From Apostichopus japonicus (taxonomy: Eukaryota > Echinodermata > Holothuroidea > Aspidochirotida > Stichopodidae): a DNA stretch of 64,000 bases. Positions within the stretch are counted from its first letter, which is position 1. Every line of letters begins with the position of its first letter. The stretch is taken from contig NC_092567.1 in assembly GCF_037975245.1 (NCBI RefSeq), positions 11,253,376 through 11,317,375 on the forward strand, read 5' to 3'. A program made the position numbers and the translations under genes. Shown in pieces: positions 35,001 to 50,889 of this stretch. The notes under the pieces were generated by a model. It ran no database searches and had not been told where the DNA came from. It was given only the letters and a program-made list of their open reading frames with translations.

Positions 35001-38000
35001 TGCAACAGCATATATTCTGATTAGGGCTTTCCAATCATCCCCACCCGTCATTCCCACTCAACTAGTGGAATGACATCAAAACATTATTTATACATAATAT
35101 CACATTATTAGGGCGTTATGGAGGTCTGACCCTGTATAGGGTACCTAATTCCATAGTAACCCACACCACTTGACATATGCAATGAGCTAGATAGAGTAAT
35201 AGTGTACAAACTGTTATTTTCAGGACATATCAAACTTTACGTAGCAGGGAGAAAAGCAAATAGACGACCAATAGGGCACGCAAGTCAATTGGACACCCCC
35301 CACCCCTCCCCGACCCTCCATCCCATTCAACAAGGATGAATACACATAAAATCCTATGCTTTCAAATATTTGATCCTAATGATAGCTCTAACCTACATAT
35401 AGCTGCTTTCCCAGTTTCCCCCTCTAGCAACCCCCCCCCCCTTTTGCCCCACATGATGGTTCCACATATGGGTGGAGCCTGTAAAAGTTGGACAAGGTAA
35501 TTATCTACACTGTTGTATTTGAGATTAAGCAGTTCACCAATTTGGAATGACATCAAAACTTTGAAAAGGTGAAAATAAGATGGTCAAAAATTAATATTAG
35601 ACTGTTCATTAAATTCTCACACACATTATGGGGACCCTAATAGTTGGAAAAAAAACCTTCTACTTTACATTTAATATACATCACCTTAATCTATGCTGTT
35701 GGAAATGGTAAAAAAATCTTTCTCACACAATAGGAGAAAACCATAACAGTGTACATCCCTATTTTCTCTCTAATATATCAAATTGTATGAATGCAGCACA
35801 TGCAACAGCATATATATTCTGATTAGGGCTTTCCAATCATCCCCACCCCTCATTCCCACTCAAGTAGTGGAATGACATCAAAACATTATTTATACATAAT
35901 ATCACAATGTTAGGGCGTTATGGAGGTCTGACCCTGTATACGGTACCTGATTCCATAGTAACCCACACCACTTGCCACATGCAATGAGCTAGATAGTGTG
36001 ATAGTGTACAAACTGTAATTTTCAAGACATATCAAACTTTACGTAGCAGGTAGAAAAGCAAATAGACGACCAAGAGGGCACGCAAGTCACTTGGGCCCCC
36101 CCACCCCTCCCCGACCCTCCATCCCATTCAACAAGGATGAATACACATAAAATCCTATGCTTTCAAATATTTGATCCTAATGATAGCTCTAACCTACATA
36201 TAGCTGCTTTCCCAGTTTCCCCCTCTAGCAACCCCCCCCCCTTTTGCCCCACATTATGGTTCCACATATGGGTGGAGCCTGTAAAAGTTGGACAAGGTAA
36301 TTTTCTACACTGTTGTATTTGAGATTAAGCAGTTCACCAATTTGGAATGACATCAAAACTTTGAAACGGTGAAAATAAGATGGTCAAAAATTAATATTAG
36401 ACTGTTCATTAAATTCTCACACACATTGGGACCCTAATAGTGAAAAAAAAACCTTTGACATTACATTTAATATACATCACCTTAATCTATGCTGTTGGAA
36501 ATGGTAAAAAAAATCTTTCTCAAACAATAGGAGAAAGCCATAACAGTGTACATCCCTATTTTCTCTCTAATATATCAAATTGTATGAATGTAGCACATGC
36601 AATAGCATATATTCTGATTAGGGCTTTCCAATCATCCCCACCCCTCATTCCCACTCAACTAGTGGAATGACATCAAAACATTATTTATACATAATATCAC
36701 AATGTTAGGGCGTTATGGAGGTCTGACCCTGTATACGGTACCTGATTCCATAGTAACCCACACCACTTGCCACATGCAATGAGCTAGATAGTGTGACAGT
36801 GTACAAACTGTAATTTTCAAGACATATCAAATTTTACGTAGCAGGTAGAAAAGCAAATAGACGACCAAGAGGGCACGCAAGTCACTTGGACCCCCCCCAA
36901 CCCTCCTCGACCCTCCATCCCATTCAACAAGGATGAATACACATAAAATCCTATGCTTTCAAATATTTGATCCTAATGATAGCTCTAACCTACATATAGC
37001 TGCTTTCCCAGTTTCCCCCCCCAGCAACCCCCCCCCCCGCCTTCTGCCCCACATGATGGTTCCACATATGGGTGGAGCCTGTAAAAGTTGGACAAGGTAA
37101 TTTTCTACACTGATGTATTTGAGATTAAGCAGTTCACCAATTTGGAATGACATCAAAACTTTGAAACGGTGAAAATAAGATGGTCAAAAATTAATATTAG
37201 ATTGTTCATTAAATTCTCACACACATTATGGGGACCCTAATAGTAAAAAAAAAAAACCTTTGACATTACATTTACTATACATCACCTTAATCTCTGCTGT
37301 TGGAAATGGTCAAAAAAATCTTTCTCAAACAATAGGAGAAAACCATAACAGTGTACATCCCTATTTCCTCTCTAATATATCAAATTGTATGAATGTAGCA
37401 CATGCAACAGCATATATTCTGATTAGGGCTTTCCAATCATCCCCACCCCTCATTCCCACTCAACTAGTGAAATGACATCAAAACATTATTTATACATAAT
37501 ATCACAATATTAGGGCGTTATGGAGGTCTGGCCCTGTATAGGGTAGCTAATTCCATAGTTACCCACACCACTTGACATATGCAATAATCTAAATAGAGTG
37601 ATAGTGTACAAACTGTAATTTTCAGGACATATCAAACTTTACGTAGCAGGTAGAAAAGCAAATAGACGACCAATAGGGCAGCCAAGTCACTTGGACCCCC
37701 CCACCCCTCCTCGACCCTCCATCCCATTCAACAAGGATGAACACACATAAAATTCTATGCTTTCAAATATTTGATCCTAATGATAGCCCTAGAACCTACA
37801 AATAGCTGCTTTCCCAGTTTCCCCCTCCAGCAACACCCCCCCTCCCTTTTGCCCCACATGATGGTTCCACATATGGGTGGAGCCTGTAAAAGTTGGACAA
37901 GGTTATTTTCTACACTGATGTATTTGAGATTAAGCAGTTCACCAATTTAGAATGACATCGAAACTTTGAAAAGGTGGAAATAAGATGGTCAAAAACTAAT

Positions 38001-41000
38001 ATTAGACTGTTCATTAAATTCTCACACACATTATGGGGACCCTAATAGTAAAAAAAAAAAACCTTTGACATTACATTTACTATACATCACCTTAATCTAT
38101 GCTGTTGGAAATGGTAAAAAAAAAATCTTTTCAAACAATAGGAGAAAGCAATAACAGTGTACATCCCTATTTTCTCTATAATATATCAAATTGTATGAAT
38201 ACAGCACATGCAACAGCATATATATTCTGATTAGGGCTTTCCAATCATCCCCACCCCTCATTCCCACTCAACTAGTGGAATGACATCAAAACATTATTTA
38301 TACATAATATCACAATATTAAGGCGTTATGGAGGTCTGACCCTTTATAGGGTACCTCATTCCATAGTAACCCACACCACTTGTCATATGCAATGAGCTAG
38401 ATAGAGTGATAGTGTACAAACTGTAATTTTCAGGACATATCAAACTTTACGTAGCAGGGAGAAAAGCAAATAGACGACCAAGAGGGCAGCCAAGTCAATT
38501 GGACCCCCCCCACCCCTCCCCGACCCTCCATCCGATTCAACAAGGATGAATACACATAAAATCCTATGCTTTCAAATATTTGATCCTAATGATAGCCCTA
38601 GAACATACATATAGCTGCTTTCCCAGTTTCCCCCTCCAGCAACAACCCCCCCCCCCCCTTTTGCCCCACATGATGGTTCCACATATGGGTGGAGCCTGTA
38701 AAAGTTGGACAAGGCTATTTTCTACACTGATGTATTTGAGATTAAGCAGTTCATCAATTTGGAATGACAACAAAACTTTGAAACGGTGAAAATAAGATGG
38801 TCAAAAATTAATATTAGACTGTTCATTAAATTCTCACACACATTGGGACCCTAATACTTGAAAAAAAAACCTTTGACATTTCATTTAATATACATCACCT
38901 TAATCTATGCTGTTGGAAATGGTAAAAAAAATCTTTCTCAAACAATAGGAGAAAGCCATAACAGTGTACATCCCTATTTTCTCTATGATATATCAAATTG
39001 TATGAATACAGCACATGCAATAGCATATATATTCTGATTAGGGCTTTCCAATCATCCCCACCCCTCATTCCCACTCAACTAGTGAAATGACATCAAAACA
39101 TTATTTATACATAATATCACATTATTAGGGCGTTATAAGGGTCTGACCCTGTATACGGTACCTGATTCCATAGTAACCCACACCACTTGCCACATGCAAT
39201 GATCTAGATAGAGTGATAGTGTACAAACTGTAATTTTCAGGACATGTCAAACTTACGTAGCAGGTAGAAAAGCAAATAGACGACCAATAGGGCAGCCAAG
39301 TCAATTGGACACCCCCCACCCCTCCCCTACCCTAATTCCCATTCAACAAGGATGAATACACATAAAATCCTATGCTTTCAAATATTTGATCCTAATGATA
39401 GCCCTAGAACCTACATATAGCTGCTTTCCCAGTTCCCCCCCCCCAGCAACATCCCCCCCTTTTGCCCCACATGATGGTTCCACATATGGGTGGAGCCTGT
39501 AAAAGTTGGACGAGGTAATTTTCTACACTGATGTATTTGAGATTAAGCAGTTCACCAATTTGGAATGACATCAAAACTTTGAAACGGTGAAAATAAGATG
39601 GTCAAAAATTAATATTAGACTGTTCATTAAATTCTCACACACATTATGGGGACCCTAATAGTGAAAAAAAAACCTTTGACATTACATTTAATATACATCA
39701 CCTTAATCTATGCTGTTGGAAATGGTAAAAAAAATCTTTCTCAAACAATAGGAGAAAGCCATAACAGTGTACATCCCTATTTTCTCTCTAATATATCAAA
39801 TTGTATGAATGTAGCACATGCAATAGCATATATTCTGATTAGGGCTTTCCAATCATCCCCACCCCTCATTCCCACTCAACTAGTGGAATGACATCAAAAC
39901 ATTATTTATACATAATATCACAATGTTAGGGCGTTATGGAGGTCTGACCCTGTATACGGTACCTGATTCCATAGTGACCCACGTACACCACTTGCCACAT
40001 GCAATGAGCTAGACAGTGTGACAGTGTACAAACTGTAATTTTCAAGACATATCAAAATTTACGTAGCAGGTAGAAAAGCAAATAGACGACCAAGAGGGCA
40101 CGCAAGTCACTTTGACCCCCCCCAACCCTCCTCGACCCTCCATCCCATTCATCAAGGATGAATACACATAAAATCCTATGCTTTCAAATATTTGATCCTA
40201 ATGATAGCCCTAGAACCTACAAATAGCTGCTTTCCCAGTTTCCCCCTCCAGCAACACCCCCCCTCCCTTTTGCCCCACATGATGGTTCCACATATGGGTG
40301 GAGCCTGTAAAAGTTGGACAAGGCTATTTTCTACACTGATGTATTTGAGATTAAGCAGTTCACCAATTTGGAATGACATCAAAACTTTGAAAAGGTGGAA
40401 ATAAGATGGTCAAAAATTAATATTAGATTGTTCATTAAATTCTCACACACATTATGGGGACCCTAATAGTTGGAAAAAAAAAACCTTTGACATTACTTTT
40501 AATACATCACCTTAATCTATGCTGTTGGAAATGGTGAAAAAAAAAATCTCAAACAATAGGAGAAAACCATATCAGTGTACATCCCTATTTTCTCTATAAT
40601 ATATCAAATTGTATGAATACAGCACATGCAACAGCATATATATTCTGATTAGGGCTTTCCAATCATCCCCACCCCTCATTCCCACTCAACTAGTGGAATG
40701 ACATCAAAACATTATTTATACATAATATCACAATATTAGGGCGTTATGGAGGTCTGACCCTTTATAGGGTACCTAATTCCATAGTAACCCACACCACTTG
40801 TCATATGCAATGAGCTAGATAGAGTGATAGTGTACAAACTGTAATTTTCAGGACATATCAAACTTTACGTAGCAGGGAGAAAAGCAAATAGACGACCAAG
40901 AGGGCAGCCAAGTCAATTGGACCCCCCCACCCCTCCCCGACCCTCCATCCGATTCAACAAGGATGAATACACATAAAATCCTATGCTTTCAAATATTTGA

Positions 41001-42360
41001 TCCTAATGATAGCCCTAGAACATACATATAGCTGCTTTCCCAGTTTCCCCCTCCAGCAACACCCCCCCCCCTTTTGCCCCACATGATGGTTCCACATATG
41101 GGTGGAGCCTGTAAAAGTTGGACAAGGCTATTTTCTACACTGATGTATTTGAGATTAAGCAGTTCATCAATTTGGAATGACAACAAAACTTTGAAACGGT
41201 GAAAATAAGATGGTCAAAAATTAATATTAGACTGTTCATTAAATTCTCACACACATTGGGACCCTAATAGTAAGAAAAAAAACCTTTGACATTACATTTA
41301 ATATACATCACCTTAATCTATGCTGTTGGAAATGGTCAAAAAAATCTTTCTCAAACAATAGGAGAAAACCATATCAGTGTACATCCCTATTTTCTCTCTA
41401 ATATATCAAATTGTATGAATGTAGCACATGCAACAGCATATATTCTGATTAGGGCTTTCCAATCATCCCCACCCCTCATTCCCACTCAACTAGTGGAATG
41501 ACATCAAAACATTATTTATACATAATATCACAATATTAGGTCGTTATGGAGGTCTGACCCTGTATAGGGTACCTAATTCCATAGTAACCCACACCACTTG
41601 ACATATGCAATGAGCTAGATAGAGTGATAGTGTACAAACTGTAATTTTCAGGACATATCAAACTTTACGTAGCAGGTAGAAAAGCAAATAGACGACCAAG
41701 AGGGCACGTAAGTCACTTGGACCCCCCCACCCCTCCTCGACCCTCCATCCCATTCAACAAGGATGAATACACATAAAATTCTATGCTTTCAAATATCTGA
41801 TCGTAATGATAGCCCTAGAACCTACAAATAGCTGCTTTCCCAGTTTCCCCCTCCAGCAACACCCCCCCTCCCTTTTGCCCCACATGATGGTTCCACATAT
41901 GGGTGGAGCCTGTAAAAGTTGGACAAGGTTATTTTCTACACTGATGTATTTGAGATTAAGCAGTTCACCAATTTGGAATGACATCGAAACTTTGAAAAGG
42001 TGGAAATAAGATGGTCAAAAACTAATATTAGACTGTTCATTAAATTCTCACACACATTATGGGGACCCTAATAGTAAAAAAAAAAAAACCTTTGACATTA
42101 CATTTACTATACATCACCTTAATCTATGCTGTTGGAAATGGTAAAAAAAAAATCTTTTCAAACAATAGGAGAAAGCAATAACAGTGTACATCCCTATTTT
42201 CTCTCTAATATATCAAATTGTATGAATGTAGCACATGCAACAGCATATATTCTGATTAGGGCTTTCCAATCATCCCCACCCCTCATTCCCACTCAACTAG
42301 TGGAATGACATCAAAACATTATTTATACATAATATCACATTATTAGGGCGTTATGAGGTC
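32100..42360 (+). repeat. Array domain II, second subfamily
   Basis: From about 32.1 kb most monomers switch from the domain I variants (GCCCAACATTATGG, ACAAGATCATTTT, GATGCATTTGAG) to GCCCCACATGATGG, ACAAGG(T/C)(A/T)ATTTT and GATGTATTTGAG, and GAGCTAGATAG often replaces GATCTAGATAG. CCGATTCAAC-type monomers occur at 34536, 38546 and 40963. The first two are 4,010 bp apart, one pentamer. Confidence 0.8.
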
Positions 42361-45300
42361 TGACCCTGTATACGGTACCTGATTCCATAGTAACCCACAC
42401 CACTTGCCACATGCAATGATCTAGATAGAGTGATAGTGTACAAACTGTAATTTTCAAGACATATCAAACTTTACGTAGCAGGTAGAAAAGCAAATAGACG
42501 ACCAATAGGGCAGCCAAGTCAATTGGACACCCCCCACCCCTCCCCGACCCTCCATCCCATTCAACAAGGATGAATACACATAAAATCCTATGCTTTCAAA
42601 TATTTGATCCTAATGATAGCTCTAACCTACATATAGCTGCTTTCCCAGTTTCCCCCTCCAGCAATCCTCCCTTTTGCCCAACATTATGGTTCCACATATG
42701 GGTGGAGCCTGTAAAAGTTGGACAAGATCATTTTCTACACTGATGCATTTGAGATTAAGCAGTTCATCAATTTGGAATGACATCAAAACTTTGAAACGGT
42801 GAAAATAAGATGGTCAAAAATTAATATTAGGCTGTTCATTAATTCTCACACACATTGGGACCCTAATAGTTGAAAAAAAAAAACCTTCTACTTTACATTT
42901 AATATACATCACCTTAATCTATGCTGTTGGAAATGGTAAAAAAATCTTTCTCAAACAATAGGAGAAAGCCATAACAGTGTACATCCCTATTTTCTCTATG
43001 ATATATGAATACAGCACATGCAACAGCATATATATTCTGATTAGGGCTTTCCAATCATCCCCACCCCTCATTCCCACTCAACTAGTGAAATGACATCAAA
43101 ACATTATTTATACATAATATCACATTATTAGGGCGTTATGGAGGTCTGACCCTGTATACGGTACCTGATTCCATAGTAACCCACACCACTTGCCATATGC
43201 AATGATCTAGATAGAGTGATAGTGTACAAACTGTAATTTTCAGGACATATCAAACTTTACGTAGCCGGTAGAAAAGCAAATAGACGACCAATAGGGCAGC
43301 CAAGTCAATTGGACACCCCCCACCCCTCCCCGACCCTCCATCCCATTCAACAAGGATGAATACACATAAAATCCTATGCTTTCAAATATTTGATCCTAAT
43401 GATAGCTCTAACCTACATATAGCTGCTTTCCCAGTTTCCCCCTCCAGCAACCCCCCCCCTCCCTTTTGCCCAACATTATGGTTCCACATATGGGTGGAGC
43501 CTGTAAAAGTTGGACAAGATCATTTTCTACTCTGATGTATTTGAGATTAAGCAGTTCATCAATTTGGAATGACATCAAAACTTTGAAACGGTGAAAATAA
43601 GATGGTCAAAAATTAATATTAGACTGTCCATTAATTCTCACACACATTGGGACCCTAATACTTGAAAAAAAAAAAACCCTTTGACATTACATTTAATATA
43701 CATCACCTTAATCTATGCTGTTGGAAATGGTAAAAAAAATCTTTCTCAAACAATAGGAGAAAGCCATAACAGTGTACATCCCTATTTTCTCTATGATATA
43801 TCAAATTGTATGAATACAGCACATGCAACAGCATATATATTCTGATTAGGGCTTTCCAATCATCCCCACCCCTCATTCCCACTCAACTAGTGAAATGACA
43901 TCAAAACATTATTTATACATAATATCACAATGTTAGGGCGTTATGGAGGTCTGACCCTGTATACGGTACCTGATTCCATAGTAACCCACACCACTTGCCA
44001 CATGCAATGATCTAGATAGAGTGATAGTGTACAAACTGTAATTTTCAAGACATATAAAACTTTACGTAGCAGGTAGAAAAGCAAATAGACGACCAATAGG
44101 GCAGCCAAGTCAATTGGTCACCCCCCACCCCTCCCCGACCCTCCATCCCATTCAACAAGGATGAATACACATAAAATCCTATGCTTTCAAATATTTGATC
44201 CTAATGATAGCTCTAACCTACATATAGCTGCTTTCCCAGTTTCCCCCTCCAGCAAACCCCCCCCCCTCCCTTTTGCCCAACATTATGGTTCCACATATGG
44301 GTGGAGCCTGTAAAAGTTGGACAAGATCATTTTCTACACTGATGCATTTGAGATTAAGCAGTTCATCAATTTGGAATGACATCAAAACTTTGAAACGGTG
44401 AAAATAAGATGGTCAAAAATTAATATTAGACTGTTCATTAAATTCTCACACACATTATGGGGACCCTAATAGTTGAAAAAAAAAAAAACCCTTTGACATT
44501 ACATTTAATATACATCACCTTAATCTATGCTGTTGGAAATGGTAAAAAAATCTTTCTCAAACAATAGGAGAAAGCCATAACAGTGTACATCCCTATTTTC
44601 TCTATGATATATCAAATTGTATGAATACAGCACTATGCAACAGCATATATATTCTGATTAGGGCTTTCCAATCATCCCCACCCCTCATTCCCAATCAACT
44701 AGTGGAATGACATCAAAACATTATTTATACATAATATCACATTATTAGGGCGTTATGGAGGTCTGACCCTGTATAGGGTACCTAATTCCATAGTAACCCA
44801 CACCACTTGACATATGCAATGATCTAGATAGAGTGATAGTGTACAAACTGTAATTTTCAGGACATATCAAACTTTACGTAGCAGGGAGAAAAGCAAATAG
44901 ACGACCAATAGGGCAGCCAAGTCAATTGGACACCCCCCACCCCTCCCCTACCCTCCATCCCATTCAACAAGGATGAATACACATAAAATCCTATGCTTTC
45001 AAATATTTGATCCTAATGATAGCCCTAGAACCTACATATAGCTGCTTTCCCAGTTCCCCCCGCAGCAACATCCCCCCCTTTAGCCCCACATGATGGTTCC
45101 ACATATGGGTGGAGCCTGTAAAGTTGGACAAGGTTATTTTCTACACTGATGTATTTGAGATTAAGCAGTTCCCCAATTTGGAATGACATCAAAACTTTGA
45201 AACGGTGAAAATAAGATGGTCAAAAATTAATATTAGACTGTTCATTATATTCTCCCACACATTATGGGGACCCTAATAATTGAAAAAAAAACCTTCTACT

Positions 45301-46070
45301 CTACATTTAATATACATCACCTTAATCTATGCTGTTGGAAATGGTAAAAAAATCTTTCTCAAACAATAGGCAAAAACCATAACAGTGTACATCCCTATTT
45401 TCTCTCTAATATATCAAATTGTATGAATGCAGCACATGCAACAGCATATATATTCTGATTAGGGCTTTCCAATCATCCCCACCCCTCATTCCCACTCAAG
45501 TAGTGGAATGACATCAAAACATTATTTATACATAATATCACATTATTAGGGCGTTATGGAGGTCTGACCCTGTATACGGTACCTGATTCCATAGTGGCCA
45601 CACCACTTGCCACATGCAATGATCTAGATAGAGTGATAGTGTACAAACTGTAATTTTCAAGACATATCAAACTTTACGTAGCAGGTAGAAAAGCAAATAG
45701 ACGACCAATAGGGCAGCCAAGTCAATTGGACACCCCCCACCCCTCCCCGACCCTCCATCCCATTCAACAAGGATGAATACACATAAAATCCTATGCTTTC
45801 AAATATTTGATCCTAATGATAGCTCTAACCTACATATAGCTGCTTTCCCAGTTTCCCCCTCCAGCAAACCCCCCCCCCCCTCCCTTTTGCCCAACATTAT
45901 GGTTCCACATATGAGTGGAGCCTGTAAAAGTTGGACAAGATCATTTTCTACACTGATGCATTTGAGATTAAGCAGTTCATCAATTTGGAATGACATCAAA
46001 ACTTTGAAACGGTGAAAATAAGATGGTCAAAAATTAATATTAGACTGTTCATTAAATTCTCACACACATT
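42360..46070 (+). repeat. Island of domain I-type monomers inside domain II
   Basis: Monomers at 42568, 43357, 44161 and 45773 return to GCCCAACATTATGG and ACAAGATCATTTT. One monomer with CCTTTAGCCCC (44971) sits between them. Monomer 42568 has a shortened C-tract (CAATCCTCCC), and near 43003 the word TATCAAATTGTATG is deleted, giving the short 789-bp spacing here. Confidence 0.8.
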
Positions 46071-46079
46071 ATGGGGACC

Positions 46080-49000
46080 CTAATAGTTGAAAAAAAAAAA
46101 ACCCTTTGACATTACATTTAATATACATCACCTTAATCTATGCTGTTGGAAATGGTAAAAAAATCTTTCTCAAACAATAGGAGAAAGCCATAACAGTGTA
46201 CATCCCTATTTTCTCTATGATATATCAAATTGTATGAATACAGCACTATGCAACAGCATATATATTCTGATTAGGGCTTTCCAATCATCCCCACCCCTCA
46301 TTCCCAATCAACTAGTGGAATGACATCAAAACATTATTTATACATAATATCACATTATTAGGGCGTTATGGAGGTCTGACCCTGTATAGGGTACCTAATT
46401 CCATAGTAACCCACACCACTTGACATATGCAATGATCTAGATAGAGTGATAGTGTACAAACTGTAATTTTCAGGACATATCAAACTTTACGTAGCAGGGA
46501 GAAAAGCAAATAGACGACCAATAGGGCAGCCAAGTCAATTGGACACCCCCCACCCCTCCCATACCCTCCATCCCATTCAACAAGGATGAATACACATAAA
46601 ATCCTATGCTTTCAAATATTTGATCCTAATGATAGCCCTAGAACCTACATATAGCTGCTTTCCCAGTTCCCCCCCCAGCAACATCCCCCCCTTTAGCCCC
46701 ACATGATGGTTCCACATATGGGTGGAGCCTGTAAAGTTGGACAAGGTTATTTTCTACACTGATGTATTTGAGATTAAGCAGTTCCCCAATTTGGAATGAC
46801 ATCAAAACTTTGAAACGGTGAAAATAAGATGGTCAAAAATTAATATTAGACTGTTCATTAAATTCTCACACACATTATGGGGACCCTAATAATTGAAAAA
46901 AAAACCTTCTACTCTACATTTAATATACATCACCTTAATCTATGCTGTTGGAAATGGTAAAAAAATCTTTCTCAAACAATAGGCAAAAACCATAACAGTG
47001 TACATCCCTATTTTCTCTATAATATATCAAATTGTATGAATGCAGCACATGCAACAGCATATATATTCTGATTAGGGCTTTCCAATCATCCCCACCCCTC
47101 ATTCCCACTCAAGTAGTGGAATGACATCAAAACATTATTTATACATAATATCACAATGTTAGGGCGTTATGGAGGTCTGACCCTGTATACGGTACCTGAT
47201 TCCATAGTGACCCACACCACTTGCCACATGCAATGAGCTAGATAGTGTGATAGTGTACAAACTGTAATTTTCAGGACATATCAAACTTTACGTAGCAGGT
47301 AGAAAAGCAAATAGACGACCAAGAGGGCACGCAAGTCACTTGGGCCCCCCCCACCCCTCCCCGACCCTCCATCCCATTCAACAAGGATGAATACACATAA
47401 AATCCTATGCTTTCAAATATTTGATCCTAATGATAGCTCTAACCTACATATAGCTGCTTTCACAGTTTCCCCTCTAGCAACCCCCCTCCCTTTTTGCCCC
47501 ACATGATGGTTCCACATATGGGTGGAGCCTGTAAAAGTTGGACGAGGTAATTTTCTACACTGATGTATTTGAGATTAAGCAGTTCACCAATTTGGAATGA
47601 CATCAAAACTTTGAAACGGTGAAAATAAGATGGTCAAAAATTAATATTAGACTGTTCATTAAATTCTCACACACATTATGGGGACCCTAATAGTGAAAAA
47701 AAAACCTTTGACATTACATTTAATATACATCACCTTAATCTATGCTGTTGGAAATGGTAAAATAAATCTTTCTCAAACAATAGGAGAAAGCCATAACAGT
47801 GTACATCCCTATTTTCTCTATGATATATCAAATTGTATGAATACAGCACATGCAACAGCATATATATTCTGATTAGGGCTTTCCAATCATCCCCACCCCT
47901 CATTCCCACTCAACTAGTGGAATGACATCAAAACATTATTTATACATAATATCACATTATTAGGGCGTTATGGAGGTCTGACCCTGTATAGGGTACCTAA
48001 TTCCATAGTAACCCACACCACTTGACATATGCAATGAGCTAGATAGAGTAATAGTGTACAAACTGTTATTTTCAGGACATATCAAACTTTACGTAGCAGG
48101 GAGAAAAGCAAATAGACGACCAATAGGGCACGGAAGTCAATTGGACACCCCCCACCCCTCCCCGACCCTCCATCCCATTCAACAAGGATGAATACACATA
48201 AAATCCTATGCTTTCAAATATTTGATCCTAATGATAGCTCTAACCTACATATAGCTGCTTTCCCAGTTTCCCCCTATAGCAACCCCCCCCCCCCTTTTGC
48301 CCCACATGATGGTTCCACATATGGGTGGAGCCTGTAAAAGTTGGACAAGGTAATTATCTACACTGTTGTATTTGAGATTAAGCAGTTCACCAATTTGGAA
48401 TGACATCAAAACTTTGAAATGGTGAAAATAAGATGGTCAAAAATTAATATTAGACTGTTCATTAAATTCTCACACACATTATGGGGACCCTAATAGTTGG
48501 GAAAAAAACCTTCTACTTTACATTTAATATACATCACCTTAATCTATGCTGTTGGAAATGGTAAAAAAATCTTTCTCACACAATAGGAGAAAACCATAAC
48601 AGTGTACATCCCTATTTTCTCTCTAATATATCAAATTGTATGAATGCAGCACATGCAACAGCATATATATTCTGATTAGGGCTTTCCAATCATCCCCACC
48701 CCTCATTCCCACTCAAGTAGTGGAATGACATCAAAACATTATTTATACATAACATCACAATGTAAGGGCGTTATGGAGGTCTGACCCTGTATACGGTACC
48801 TGATTCCATAGTAACCCACACCACTTGCCACATGCAATGAGCTAGATAGTGTGATAGTGTACAAACTGTAATTTTCAGGACATATCAAACTTTACGTAGC
48901 AGGTAGAAAAGCAAATAGACGACCAAGAGGGCACGCAAGTCACTTGGGCCCCCCACCCCTCCCCGACCCTCCATCCCATTCAACAAGGATGAATACACAT

Positions 49001-49260
49001 AAAATCCTATGCTTTCAAATATTTGATCGTAATGATAGCTCTAACCTACAAATAGCTGCTTTCCCAGTTTCCCCCTCTAGCAACCCCCCCCCCTTTTGCC
49101 CCACATTATGGTTCCACATATGGGTGGAGCCTGTAAAAGTTGGACAAGGTAATTTTCTACACTGTTGTATTTGAGATTAAGCAGTTCACCAATTTGGAAT
49201 GACATCAAAACTTTGAAACGGTGAAAATAAGATGGTCAAAAATTAATATTAGACTGTTCA
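46080..49260 (+). repeat. Four-monomer block, copy 1 (copy 2 at about 50890-54070)
   Basis: The order of private variants is the same in both copies: CACTATGCAAC and CCCAATCAAC; CCTTTAGCCCC with TTCCCCAATTTGG (46586/51392); GCTTTCACAGTTTCCCC (47387/52195); a GTTGTATTTGAG monomer (about 48188/52995); and GATCGTAATGATAGC with ACAAATAGC (48988/53801). Offsets stay at 4,806-4,813 bp, showing block duplication rather than independent mutation. Confidence 0.85.
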
Positions 49261-50889
49261 TTAAATTCTCACACACATTATGGGGACCCTAATAGTTGAA
49301 AAAAAAAAAACCCTTTGACATTACATTTAATATACATCACCTTAATCTATGCTGTTGGAAATGGTAAAAAAATCTTTCTCAAACAATAGGAGAAAGCCAT
49401 AACAGTGTACATCCCTATTTTCTCTATGATATATCAAATTGTATGAATACAGCACTATGCAACAGCATATATATTCTGATTAGGGCTTTCCAATCATCCC
49501 CACCCCTCATTCCCAATCAACTAGTGGAATGACATCAAAACATTATTTATACATAATATCACATTATTAGGGCGTTATGGAGCACTGACCCTGTATAGGG
49601 TACCTGATTCCATAGTAACCCACACCACTTGACATATGCAATGATCTAGATAGTGTACAAACTGAAATTTTCAGGACATATCAAACTTTACGTAGCAGGG
49701 AGAAAAGCAAATAGACGACCAATAGGGCAGCCAAGTCAATTGGACACCCCCCACCCCTCCCATACCCTCCATCCCATTCAACAAGGATGAATACACATAA
49801 AATCCTATGCTTTCAAATATTTGATCCTAATGATAGCCCTAGAACCTACATATAGCTGCTTTCCCAGTTCCCCCCCCAGCAACATCCCCCCTTTAGCCCC
49901 ACATGATGGTTCCACATATGGGTGGAGCCTGTAAAGTTGGACAAGGTTATTTTCTACACTGATGTATTTGAGATTAAGCAGTTCACCAATTTGGAATGAC
50001 ATCAAAACTTTGAAACGGTGAAAATAAGATGGTCAAAAATTAATATTAGACTGTTCATTAAATTCTCACACACATTATGGGGACCCTAATAGTTGGGAAA
50101 AAAACCTTCTACTTTACATTTAATATACATCACCTTAATCTATGCTGTTGGAAATGGTAAAAAAATCTTTCTCACACAATAGGAGAAAACCATAACAGTG
50201 TACATCCCTATTTTCTCTCTAATATATCAAATTGTATGAATGCAGCACATGCAACAGCATATATATTCTGATTAGGGCTTTCCAATCATCCCCACCCCTC
50301 ATTCCCACTCAAGTAGTGGAATGACATCAAAACATTATTTATACATAACATCACAATGTAAGGGCGTTATGGAGGTCTGACCCTGTATACGGTACCTGAT
50401 TCCATAGTAACCCACACCACTTGCCACATGCAATGAGCTAGATAGTGTGATAGTGTACAAACTGTAATTTTCAAGACATATCAAACTTTACGTAGCAGGT
50501 AGAAAAGCAAATAGACGACCAAGAGGGCACGCAAGTCACTTGGACCCCCCCAACCCTCCTCGACCCTCCATCCCATTCAACAAGGATGAATACACATAAA
50601 ATCCTATGCTTTCAAATATTTGATCCTAATGATAGCTCTAACCTACATATAGCTGCTTTCCCAGTTTCCCCCTCTAGCAACCCCCCCCCTTTTGCCCCAC
50701 ATTATGGTTCCACATATGGGTGGAGCCTGTAAAAGTTGGACAAGGTAATTTTCTACACTGTTGTATTTGAGATTAAGCAGTTCACCAATTTGGAATGACA
50801 TCAAAACTTTGAAACGGTGAAAATAAGATGGTCAAAAATTAATATTAGACTGTTCATTAAATTCTCACACACATTATGGGGACCCTAAT